Source of the DNA: Leguminivora glycinivorella
Taxonomy: Eukaryota; Arthropoda; Insecta; Lepidoptera; Tortricidae
Direction of reading: 5' to 3'
NCBI RefSeq assembly: GCF_023078275.1
Contig: NC_062983.1
Location: 13,075,001-13,139,000 of the forward strand
Length of the DNA: 64,000 nt
In this document: positions 22,895-32,684 of the stretch, piece after piece
Position numbering within the stretch: position 1 is the first letter of the stretch
How the letters are laid out: each line of letters begins with the position of its first letter
The notes under the pieces: generated by a model
What the model saw: only the letters and a program-made list of their open reading frames with translations
Databases searched by the model: none
What the model was told of the DNA's origin: nothing
Program-made: the position numbers and the translations under genes

Positions 22895-24085
22895 TCCTGC
22901 CAACCCAGCTCTACCAGAAAGCGCCTAGCAGACCCTTTATGTTGCCGACGACTTCTGGGAGACACCCCGGCGACCCGAGGTGTTGTGCCCGGTACTCTGC
23001 CACCCCTGGACATTCGAGAATGACGTGAGCGGCTGTTTCCTCTGCCTCCGTGCACGCTCTGCAGAGGGGGCTGTCTGTAACACCCAGGGTAAATAAGTGT
23101 TTGTTGAAAGGGGCATGGCCAGTTGTGGCCCCCACTAAGAGTCGGAGCTGTGGCCTTTTTAGTTGCCTCACCTTTTTTGACAATCCGGGGGTGATTGTCG
23201 GGAGGGCTTCCTTTGCCTGTCTACAGGTGCCTAGGTTAGACCAGTATTGTTGGTGTTTTACCTTGAGTGGTGTTGTAACGCAGCATGTTTCGAAGCCAAG
23301 CATAAGGTAATGGTAGTATGGGCTCCGGTCCTGCCACCTTCATTTCGGAGCCTCTACGCGCTAGGATGTCGGCTCCATCGTTACCTCGCGAGTTGCTGTG
23401 TCCTTTAATCCACTGAAGAGTTACGCTGTTGGTGGTGCATACCTCTGTCAGAGTTCTGTGACATTCGTAGATTAGCCCTGAAGTAAAGGTATAACTTTGT
23501 AGAGCTTGTAGTACTGACCTACTATCGGAGAGTATACGGATGGGGTAGTCACGTACCTCCCTTGAGACGATCGCATGTGCTGCCATTATGATGCCCATAC
23601 ATTCTGCCTGGAAGACTGTGTTGTGGGCACCTAGTGGTGTCGAGATGTGTATGTTGAGGTCCTCTGAGAATACCCCAGAGCCAGTGCCTGACCTTGTTTT
23701 GGATCCATCCGTGAAGATTCTCAGCTCCCTTGGGTTAAGTCCTTCACGGGGTTCTTCGTGTAATTGTATTTTGTATTTCTTGTCGAAGATGAATTGCTTC
23801 GGTATCTTATCTGTTACCGCCTCTATTAGCGGTGCCTTACCTATCGCCTCATAGAGGATTTCGGTGTGAGGTACCCTAGGTGGTCTCCAGAGATTGGACT
23901 TTTTTAGACGTACCGCCGCAGCTAGCGCTTCTTGTTGTATGTGGAGGTGCAGCGGCGGCAGGCCAAGGATGGCTTCCAAGGCCGCGGTTGGAGTGGTTCT
24001 CATGCAGCCCGTGGTCGCCATACAGGCCAACCTCTGAAGTCGTTGTAGTTTAGCTTCAACAGTGGATAAATTGGTGCTGGTAACT
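22895..24085 (-). pseudogene. Truncated LINE: RNase H and C-terminal zinc-knuckle-like region
   Basis: Minus strand, two overlapping frames (24030-23236, then 23303-22911) joined by one frameshift near 23250. The first opens with the post-RT region (CMRTTPTAALEAILGLPPLH). It then has an RNase H domain with the acidic set D in FTDGSK, E in QAECMGI, D in LSDSRSV and D in GNDGADILARRG. The second frame has HQQYWSNLG, a Cys/His cluster (CRAC, later HVILEC) and a stop at the end of LLGAFW. This is the 3' half of a non-LTR retrotransposon of the RNase H-bearing groups (jockey/R1/I-like; clade not resolvable by eye). The reverse transcriptase palm and endonuclease are absent, so it is an inactive 5'-truncated copy. 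Plus-strand frames over it are shadows. Confidence 0.9.
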
Positions 24086-24499
24086 TATTAAGGTATTACG
24101 TGCTTAATTAGGCTTCCATTCAATCGTTTTTAGTAAATAAAGAATTCTGACGAGTACTGCCTACAGGGTTTTGAGTTAATGTGTATTCAGGAATAAAACT
24201 GTCGTCATAACACTCATAACAAATATGGGTCAAGGGAGACGTTTTTTTTTCTGGATTTTTCATGTAAAATAAAAACACCAATATACCTTGAGAATCCGAG
24301 GCCAAAGTTGAGTCGCTCCGTTAATGAAGGGCCTACTTAATGTATTTAGGGCTCATTAAATTTGTTCTCCGTCTTAATTAACATGGCCGACTAGGACTGA
24401 CAACGACTTTATGCTTTTACGGAGGTACCTATTTACTTTGGCTTTGAGTTCAAAAAAGTACCTATTACTAATAAAAACGTAACGGTGTGCTTAGGTACA
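24086..24499. other. No recognisable genes
   Basis: This is AT-rich sequence between a LINE and a MITE. No signal was found. Confidence 0.4.
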
Positions 24500-24866
24500 T
24501 ACACCGGGTTTTTATTGAATTCCGTTAACTTCCGCATATAGTTAGGTCCATTATAAGAATCAAAACGGCATAGTTAGTTTTCTTCAATTTGTATTTATTT
24601 TTCTAAAAAAAACCATACATCTGCCATAGATGTTAACTTCAGTTGCTGTTGAGAAACGGGCTTTACAATTATCTCACACTAAGTAAGTGTCAAAACTATG
24701 ATCTGTCAATCGCATAGCGAACACACAAAGCCCGTTTCTTAATAGCAATTGATGTATGGTATTTTTCAGAAAAAAGTTACGAATTAAAAATTTAATCATC
24801 TTCTGTTTCCTATAATCAATCTAACTATGTTGAAAAGTTAACGGAACTCAATAAAAGCACGGTGTA
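24500..24866. mobile_element. Inverted-repeat element with TACACCGGG / CACGGTGTA ends
   Basis: TACACCGGGTTTTTATTG then aattccgttaactt at the left is mirrored by aagttaacggaactcaataa and AAGCACGGTGTA at the right. Inner pairs (agaaacgggcttt with aaagcccgtttct; accatacatc with gatgtatggt) show that most of the 367-bp unit is one palindrome. Ends in TA fit a TA-target transposon. A single end recurs at 10403. Confidence 0.8.
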
Positions 24867-25529
24867 TATTACCTAAGCACTTGTTAATTGTAATGTTTTA
24901 GTTGTAACTAAGTACCAAAATAGTTCAGTATCAGTACCTCACTCATAACTATTTTTTTTATTATACGTTCGCTTAACCTAAAGCCTCTTAAATGGAGAAT
25001 ATCGATCGACAAAACCAAAAACGTTTTCATGTATAATTTCACTTGCATCGTGAATTTTTTGTATAAAACCGCACCAAGTAAAAAAGCTTTATGGAGATAG
25101 TATGTTATATCTACTAACTGATGAGTCGTTATTATCTTTGTAGTAAACTTTCTTGCAATAGTAGTAAAATAATGAGATTGAAAATAAAATATTATATAAC
25201 CATTCAACGTTGACAGGAAAATGCCTAAGGCGTATTGGGAATTCTGTATGGTTCATTTAAGCTACATGATTACGACTAATGCTATCAGAATCTGTTATTT
25301 TATTCATGTTACGAGTATATCAGCAGTATGTCAATGAACTCAGCAAAAGACTGTTTCATCTTGGTCGAATAAAAGACATATAATATACATAATTATATTA
25401 TATAACTTCATATAGACAAATAAAGTCTGAGGAGCTGTCCAAGCGCTTCATAGATGCATCTAGTGACCAGAGCTATCCAGCGGGCCAGTGCGGTCAGCCA
25501 GCCTTCTGTATTTTTTTATACGTTTTTAG
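24867..25529. other. No recognisable genes
   Basis: The 99-codon minus frame at 24908-25207 is AT-rich and unassigned. Confidence 0.4.
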
Positions 25530-25897
25530 AAAATAAAACCGCCTTCAAAAATAAGCGCGTTACAAAACACGGAGAAACTAAAAAGCCAAAAATAATAAAC
25601 CTTTCAATTCAGATTTCTTATCGTATTGCAATAAGCTAAACATCCAAATTATAAACAAATCAATTATTTTTGTAGTCGGTACCAGACCAGCCTGTTCGTC
25701 GCCTTGCTATTGCCTGTTTACCCCACCCAACCATACACAGGCTGGTACCGACTCCAAAAATAATTGATTTGTTTATAATTTGGATGTTTAGCTTATTGCA
25801 ATACGATAAGAAATCTGAATTGAAAGGTTTATTATTTTTGGCTTTTTAGTTTCTCCGTGTTTTGTAACGCGCTTATTTTTGAAGGCGGTTTTATTTT
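25530..25897. repeat. Large near-perfect hairpin, 156-bp arms
   Basis: Arms 25530-25685 and 25742-25897 are reverse complements with about one mismatch seen by eye. They enclose a 56-nt spacer whose own edges repeat part of the arm (ccagcctgt / acaggctgg). Such similarity implies recent formation or ongoing conversion. The hairpin forms the left part of the element ending at 26346. A 61-codon frame at 25454-25639 is just arm sequence. Confidence 0.92.
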
Positions 25898-26346
25898 TTG
25901 TTAAAAAGTTTATTTATTTGTTCATTTTTAGTGGTTCCTAGTGATATTATATGTATCCGTCCGAATACATGTACAGTAGTGAAAGAATTATCCTTTAACT
26001 CCTAACCATTGAGGAGTTGACCTTCCATCATCAGCTCAGCCACATAAAATTATTACCATTAGACGTAAATACTGGTGTACCTTTGAAAAATAGACTAAAA
26101 ACATTACATGTGCCTATAACATTTGAAGAGTTCCCTCGATTTCTCCAGGATCCCATCATCAGACCCTGACTTGGTGCCAATGGGACCATCTCGGGGTTAT
26201 ACCGGTTCGATCAAAAAAAAATTTTGAAAATCGGTCCACGATTCTCGGAGATATCGAGTAACATACATACAAAAAAAAAATAAAAAAAAAATAAAAAAAA
26301 AAACATTCAGTCGAATTGAGAACCTCCTCCTTTTTTGAAGTCGGTT
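25537..26346. mobile_element. Non-autonomous element with AACCGmCTTCAAAAA ends
   Basis: The left boundary AACCGCCTTCAAAAATAAGC and the right boundary, whose complement reads AACCGACTTCAAAAAAGGAG, form terminal inverted repeats of about 15 bp. The right half (cattgaggagttgaccttcc, gatttctccaggatcccatc, ttttgaaaatcggtccacga) is a sequence I know as a common lepidopteran repeat. A long A-rich tract lies at about 26268-26303. Confidence 0.7.
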
Positions 26347-26456
26347 AAAAAAGTATTTATTTATAAGTTTTTGTTATGTTGTTGATTGTTTTATGAAAGT
26401 ATATACAATTATTTATTGGACAAAAATAACACTAAATATTTTACAACCCATTATCT

Positions 26457-26553
26457 GCAACGCAGGCTTCGTCATGAGGTTACAGCCATAAATCAGCAAC
26501 AGGCGTCGTCCTTACACACAAACAATAAAGCTATCCGCAACAGGCTTCGTCAT
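26457..26553 (+). repeat. Three imperfect GCAAC-AGGCTTCGTC repeats
   Basis: GCAACgCAGGCTTCGTCAT (26457), GCAACAGGCGTCGTCC (26496) and GCAACAGGCTTCGTCAT (26537) are spaced about 40 bp apart. They fall just downstream, on the minus strand, of the mobile-element reading frame at 26596-26855. Confidence 0.65.
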
Positions 26554-26595
26554 TTACCCATATGTGGGTTATTGCAACAACAACATACGCGCAAA

Positions 26596-26855
26596 CTAAC
26601 TAGGACCCGCCCGAGTCGTACCGGGCCCAAAGGTTCCCATCACACTAGCAGCATTTCCACGCTGTATAGCCAATGAAATCCCCTGCACCAGATACGACCC
26701 GGAACGCGGATCGCAGCCCCTATCCCTAAGTCGGCGACCATTTCCCTAACAAAGGCTTTAGCCTCAGTTCCCCAGGGTCCCGCCGTCTCCACAGCAAGTG
26801 GCACAAATTTGTACATTGCTTCCAGGGCGCTGTACTTTGCGTGCTTGAGTAAATA
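26596..26855 (-). pseudogene. C-terminal fragment of a mobile-element ORF, one frameshift
   Basis: The minus strand from 26855 reads LLKHAKYSALEAMYKFVPLA, VETAGPWGTEAKAFVREMV. After a single shift near 26690 it continues YLVQGISLAIQRGNAASVMG and ends at a TAG at 26596-26598. The pattern FVPxAVETxGxxGxEA followed by ISLAIQRGNAASV is one I know as a conserved C-terminal module of animal reverse-transcriptase-like ORFs of mobile elements; its function is unknown to me. About 85 codons remain and the upstream body is missing. The shift and loss of context make it a dead fragment. Confidence 0.65.
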
Positions 26856-26869
26856 AATTCATTTCAATA

Positions 26870-27085
26870 AAGTCGCACGGTGACTATAATTTTACTTTGA
26901 ATTTTGAAATAAATAAATTACGAATGTATGAATTGTGACGTTTATGATGGAAACTTTGACAGTTAAAAGCAGAGAAACATTCTTCTCAGGCATAGTGGTC
27001 GTCAAAAATTAAGCCATCCTCTCATTCGAAAATTTGAATGGTACCAATTTCAAATTACTTAATTATATTAATTTTTGTAGTTGTC
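26870..27085. other. AT-rich spacer
   Basis: Nothing recognisable lies between the pseudogene and the TTAA-flanked element. Confidence 0.4.
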
Positions 27086-29185
27086 TTAACCCTTAATTTG
27101 GCAGACATAGAAACATTAAAAATACCGTTTTTTTTTGTTGAATACTATTTTTATGGGTCATAAGGAGCCCCGAAAAAATAATGAAAAAAATCATAATCTT
27201 TCAGTTTTTCAGGAAAATTATGTTCGGTGTGGCGAACACTGCCAGCTAATCAAGAATTAAAAGTGTGAAATAATTTGCTGTATAAATGTTAAGAAACATA
27301 CAAATTTTTCGTAGAAAATGAACATAAAAGTATTGTCTACACTTTGTGTGCCCTTTTTGTACTTTGTCCCTAAACTAGACCTCCTTCGTAATGTTGACAC
27401 CGAATATCCGATACTCTTGGACACGGTAAGGGGAATGTCCTGGAATTTAGGCGCTATGTTATGTCAAATGGGGTTTTATATGCGGAAAATGTGCAAAACT
27501 TCTTACTGGGGTTCAACTAGACGAGATTATGTTTACTCAACTCGGATACCTGCTCAAGAGAGGCATCGATTTGAGACACAAGTTGCATTCTGCTTTCCAA
27601 AACCTGCTCACGATAGGCATTTGCACGACCTGTGTACTGGCTATCATCTGTGCTGTCATCCGCATAGCAATATATATTGCTAGTTTCTAGCTTATCATTG
27701 ATATGAAGGATGAACAGGGTCGGTGATAGGATAGATCCTTGGGGTACACCTCCGTTAATGGGCCGGATTTATGAGTATTGATCGTCGATGAAAATTGAAA
27801 TGCTTCACCCAGGTAGAAAGCTGGCGACCCACGTGCAAAGCCTTTCTGGGAGCCCGTACGAGGGTAGCTTGGGGAGATGTGTCTTATGATAAACTCTATC
27901 AAAAATCTTAGGTAGCGATATCTAGGCTAACTGCCAGTACCTCTCCCTTGTTCTCAATGGCGGTGGCCCAACTATAAGTATACCAAAAGATCACCATCGC
28001 CACGACCATGGCGGAAGCCGTATTGCCGGTCACTATAATCTGGTGTTCTTCAGGTACGCCAAGAGCTGATTATTAACCACTTACTTCATTGCCTTGGAGA
28101 GAAGAGAGGTTCTCTCATCTGGGCCTCAATGGGCCGTCGGTGTGTTAGGGTTTGTGCGATCACCCTTCTTTGCGGTTGGATGGACTGAAGCAGTCTTTCA
28201 GGATGACGAGCATTTACCTGAGCAGTATGAATGCCAAAAAACGCGAATTAAAACTGGGGATAAGCTCCGCAGCGCACGTTTTCAGCACAATAGCTGGAAT
28301 ACCCTCAGGCCCATTGGACTTATTGACACCGAGGGCAAAAAGTGCATGCCTAACTACACTTTGAGTGAAGCGAACCTCGGATGAGAGTATTGAGAATTTT
28401 TTACTTGGATGAATGATAATGGATGAATCTACTCTTAGAAAGTATTTTTGGGTAAGAGGGAAAAAGAAAAGGGGTCTGAATCCTCGCTGTAGGACCTTCC
28501 TGATACACATCCATCGCGGTTCAACACGGTAACGCGGCGAGAACAGGGATAGGTACTTTTGCATCGGGATGTGCGTAATTAGGTTAGAGTTAGCTAATCA
28601 TTTTTTTTTATTTAGACGTCATATTAATGTAATTTAATTTACTTTTGTGCTCTTTTGTGAAATAAAAATTTGCTATAAGGTCCACCGATAAGTTGGCAAT
28701 GTTCGTCACACCGAACATGCAACCCTGGAATTCAAACACTGCGTAGCTGGCGGTGTTCGCCACACCGAACATGCAACAAACCTACTATTTCACTGTGAAG
28801 ATGGCAGTGTTCGGTACCACGAACATGACTTTTTAAGTGTCACTGTCACTAAATTAAGACTTACACTAAACTAGAAACTCTTTAGTACGATTAATTACCT
28901 CATTGGTAACCAATAAATGTCGTTTTTATTAATGTGGCACCATAAAAATCTAATAAAATGTCATAAATAACTTGATGATACTTCGCGGTTGCCGTCTAGC
29001 CGCGATTTTGCGTGCACTGCTGACATACGAATATTGTGACAGTAATGAATTAATTTTCTACCAATTAAAACAATACAATGCTACAATTTGAGTCGAAAGA
29101 AATATAAAAAAAGACGAAAATGTGACCAGTAGATTTTTTTGAAATGTATGTTCGCCACAGCGAACACTGTCCAATTAAGGGTTAA
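27086..29185. mobile_element. piggyBac-like non-autonomous element with nested LINE
   Basis: The unit is flanked by TTAA at 27086-27089 and 29182-29185. Its ends are CCCTTAATTTGGCAG on the left and, as complement of the right end, CCCTTAATTGGACAG. A TTAA target with ends starting CCC is the hallmark of the piggyBac superfamily. No transposase frame is present. The element carries five near-palindromes TGTTCG-N6-CGAACA at 27221, 28700, 28754, 28808 and 29149. A decayed jockey-like LINE fills about 27330-28570. Near-matching sequence on both sides of it (gtgaaataatttgct at about 27266, gtgaaataaaaatttgct at about 28657) may mark a duplicated target or internal repeat. Confidence 0.75.
27330..28564 (-). 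pseudogene. Decayed jockey-like LINE reverse transcriptase
   Basis: Minus strand, several frames. Near 28380-28230 it encodes VRFTQSVVRHALFALGVNKS, GPEGIPAIVLKTCAAEL, the opening of the RT palm (family consensus SSGPDGIP). Around 28060-27950 lie degraded pieces equivalent to QYGFRHGR. From 27905 come SYGLPERLCTWVASF and GGVPQGSILSPTLFILHIND. At about 27652-27672 the catalytic box YCYADDS appears, followed by VSEWSKHN and LNPSKKFCTFSA. Stops and frameshifts interrupt it repeatedly, and sequence after about 27340 is lost. It is an old inactive copy inserted in the TTAA-flanked element. Plus-strand frames at 27318-27683 and 28094-28384 are shadows. Confidence 0.85.
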
Positions 29186-30333
29186 AGCGGGTGCTTATTT
29201 AAGTTATTAAAACTAGCATAGCTCTAAAAACAGCATTGAATTCAAACGGAATAAATTTGCGAAATCCTATCGGGAAAAGAATAGTGCGCCTAAATTTACG
29301 GGCCAGGGGAGGGCAGTAAAGCCTCGTTTGGTTGAGCTATGTCCCATTCGAGGGCGTATTACTCGTATATAAATATTACTACACATGGAATTCTATTTGC
29401 CAGGTTTGAAAGGATTTTTGCGTTGGGCTAGTTTCAGCATTATTAAACAAAAAGGTAAAAATAATGTTAATTAATCGCGTTCGACCTGTGTGTGACTTTA
29501 AATATTATTAAACAACTACATAAATTTGTTTGTGGATTAGGTATTATATATCTTGAAAACCGTAAAAAGTTTTAAGATTTTGTATGTAAGTGAATAGTTT
29601 ATTATGATTTAATTATTTTCAACATCTAGTAACATCAGCTCATTATTATTTTGTATGTGTTTCTCATCACGAAAACCATTGGGTATAACCGAACCTTTGG
29701 GAGGCGCGCGGTGAGCCGAAGCCAACACATTAAAAGAAACTTAATTAAAAGTAGTAAGGAGTAGACCGAACGAATGTATAATATTGGCTGTGTCATGGTG
29801 TGCACGCAGAGGCAGCACCCGCTAAGCTGTAAAGACTATTTGCGAGTTGATGGAACCTAAAATGAACTAGGAGGAATGAAAGTGATGGAGTAAATACTGG
29901 GCTAAATATGAGTTAAAAAACTGGACGCCTGGCTAATATAAAATTGTATTCCTAGACAATAATTTATTAAAAAACGATTCGAAAGATAATACTTAGTGAT
30001 GTTGGAGGCAGCGGAATGTCGGTTTAAATCTTGGTGTCCCAACTTACCTGAAAAAAGAAAACGACGTTGTATTAGTTTATTTATATTTTATCACAATCAA
30101 TACATTTTATATTAGCTACAGAAGTATGTTGAATGAAAAACATGATTCCTTAGGTAAGTATATACCTTTACAAGGACAATTGATAATATGACGTGATAAA
30201 TTAATACACTAAAATGGACCTATTTTAACTCTTCAAAGGAGATTGGGCACTTTTGTATGGGGGGTGTCCCAAGAGTGTATACGGATTAGACATATCTTGT
30301 TTGAAAGGTCTTAACTGTCTTTGCTATCCAATA
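29186..30333. other. No recognisable genes
   Basis: This is AT-rich sequence with no domain, SINE head or inverted repeat that I could support. Confidence 0.4.
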
Positions 30334-30335
30334 TA

Positions 30336-30682
30336 CAGAGTGGGGCCTGTAACAAAGGCGAATAATTGAACTGTAGGCTATTCTCCTTATACTGATCAAC
30401 ATTTGTTCAGTGACTTTTAAAAATTATGAAGTCTTTAAATTTTTAATTTTTCATACAAAATAAATATTAGCTTCAATGTACGCCATTATTGTTGTCATTG
30501 ACGTTGTCTGTCACACTTTAGACTTAACAGAATTCGCAATACATTACCTCTTAAAAAAAACTTTCAAGGGTGATAAAAATCAAAATACAAGTTATTTTTA
30601 AAAGTCGCCGAACAAATATTGATCAGTATAAGGAGAATAGCCTAGAGTTCAATTCTTCGCCTGTGTTACAGGCCCCACTCTG
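30336..30682. mobile_element. MITE with about 75-bp terminal inverted repeats and TA target
   Basis: CAGAGTGGGGCCTGTAACA at the left is mirrored by tgttacaggccccactctg at the right. Pairing continues through gcgaa, taggctattctccttatac and tgatcaa. TA lies directly outside both ends (30334-30335 and 30683-30684), fitting a Tc1/mariner-type target. The 347-bp unit has no reading frame. Confidence 0.88.
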
Positions 30683-30684
30683 TA

Positions 30685-31213
30685 GACGTACATAATAATT
30701 AGACGTATATAGTAAAACTCCAATCTCAATTATCAATATGCGTTTTCGTTCTTAATCCCCTCCCCCTCGCACCGACAACGCGGCCACAGGACGGCAATAT
30801 ACCACCGATAAAATTTCCATTTACGACGCACCCTGAAAAATCGTGTGACTAAAACATTTCAGCTGACCTTGATTTTATATTCCGGGAAGGTTTTGTCAGG
30901 GCCATTTATTATCCGTCGCCAAAGACCGGCAGATGAGTATCATATCCATCAAGTGTAGCCGCCATTATAATTTCAAATGATTTACTTTCACACCGAAAGG
31001 GACTTAAATGCTTGCAGCACGAGCGGCCGTGGCATAATGGGCCCTGTTCTTCATTATAAATTGCGCGATTATAAAGAGGGATGGACAGCACTCGTTTTCT
31101 ATTGTTAAGTAAAAAATGCGAGTTTTTGAAATGAAAGTGCAAAGTCAAATTTCAATTCATACATTAAATTAGTACCTACTTAACAATATATTTACGAGTA
31201 ACTTGAAGGAACA
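30685..31213. other. No recognisable genes
   Basis: The 79-codon minus frame at 30909-31148 has no domain. Confidence 0.4.
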
Positions 31214-31371
31214 GTGTGGGTAGTCGAATGCACAAACACTCTCGGTAATATCTCTTTCGTAGCTATCTATTTCTATCGCTCTCGCGTATTGGCGCGACAG
31301 AGCCAGACTACATTTCTGCGGCGTTTCGGTGGCGTTTCGCGTCGCAGAAATGCCATTCGGCTACGGGGCCA
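31214..31371. mobile_element. MITE of the TAGCCGAATG family
   Basis: The left end is GTGTGGGTAGTCGAATGCAC, the interior gtagctatctatttctatcg and ggcgcgacagagccagacta, and the right end AATGCCATTCGGCTACGGGG. It is one of the two most complete copies in the window, with 20043-20196. Confidence 0.85.
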
Positions 31372-31960
31372 GAGCCTCTAACACAATAAGTTTGACATAG
31401 ATGATTTAAAATTCGTTATTCGATAGTCACGGAAAATGGCATTAATAGCATGTGAACCTCCAAAAGGTTTCTCAACAAAAAATTAAAATCACATAAAATG
31501 TAAGCTAATAACCTATTCTAAAAGGTCAAACTTTCATAGCAAAGGCTCTGGCATGGAGTTTGCTAAAAATGTTATACTATACATTATAGTAGAGTTATTT
31601 TTATCGAATATACGCTATATTCCCACGTTATAGTTTGCGGTTATAATAAAGTAGTTAGTTTCAGCCGCAGCTGTGTATTGAATAAGTTAAACTGGCGAAA
31701 GTTGGCGAAGTTACGTTAGTTAGTGCAAATGGCTGTCTCCATCTTATTAGGATGCACAGCTAGTCCGAAGATTGCCGTTCGGCAACTTAAGCGATGTCTG
31801 CGGTACATTGACTAGCGGGTTGTTCCATTGTTTAAACTTACTCGTAGATCAAAGTCATAGTTTATTTCAATCGATAACTTACGTTTGTAGATAAAGTTAA
31901 AGTAGTCTACACTGCTTGTCACGGTTTAAACATATCAAAGTTTGCAATACCTACATTCAA
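31372..31960. other. No recognisable genes
   Basis: This is AT-rich sequence with no supported feature. Confidence 0.4.
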
Positions 31961-31967
31961 ATAAGTT

Positions 31968-32078
31968 GGCGCTGTTCACAGGAAGTGGCCAAAATCATAT
32001 CAAATATTTTTGCGTGTTTTTATTTTTCATAAGAACAACTGGCATGCTTTTTTTATTAATATCACAATATCACGTTAG
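31968..32078 (+). repeat. Unclassified interspersed repeat, copy 2
   Basis: It matches 11977-12095 in the same orientation: gcgctgttcacaggaagtgg, ccaaaatcatat, atttttgcgtgtttttat and ggcatgctttttttatt. Confidence 0.6.
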
Positions 32079-32425
32079 TACAAATAAAAAAAAATTGTAA
32101 GCATCATCAGTGTAGTTATGATAGTATTTAATAGATGGTGCTCAAAAAATGAGGTACGATTCTTAGTATGAAGACAGTAAATCCTATATAAATAATCCTT
32201 GATAACGCGGTGCGACAAGGACAGCGCGATGGCGCGATGGAGCGCTGTACCTGTCACACCATGTTATATATCATTTATAACAGCCCAGTGTGGGAGCACC
32301 GTTAAAAAAATTGTTCGTCAGTTTGTGGAGTAGAGCCTTGTAGCCTTGCCTTCATTTATTTCATTTAGGTATCATGCAAAACAATGAACACTCTAAATAT
32401 TTAAAGGAAAATGAAATTTATTTAT
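32079..32425. other. No recognisable genes
   Basis: A GC-richer stretch (gcgcgatggcgcgatggagc) near 32221-32246 is not repeated elsewhere in the window. Confidence 0.35.
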
Positions 32426-32429
32426 TTTT

Positions 32430-32684
32430 ATTTGTATTATTGTATTTTTAAATTGTTACCTGTCGTGATTGTTTCACTGGATGGCCTCATCGGAGGACCA
32501 GCGCTGGAAGTCGCCAGCAACATGCTGAGATGAGACCATTTCGTGGCACTTTCCTCTGTTAGCCTTTTGTGTGGATGTATGATTACTTGTTTGTGTGTCG
32601 TTAATTTTTGTGTATATTATATTGTTATCGTTGTTGTTAAGTGCTTAGGAATAAAAATATTTCTATTCTATTCTATTCTTTCTG
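32430..32684 (+). mobile_element. LINE 3' end with TTCTA tail, copy 1
   Basis: The 3' untranslated part has ggaccagcgctggaagtcgc and aacatgctgagatgagacca, an AATAAA at about 32650 and an ATTCT pentamer tail. The same end, inverted, is at 49045-49265. No coding part is visible, and the 80-codon frame at 32543-32785 is chance. Confidence 0.65.

Noticed and set aside
27318..27683. 121-codon plus-strand frame
   Set aside because: It is antisense to the decayed reverse transcriptase, whose YADD box lies on the other strand at 27652-27672.
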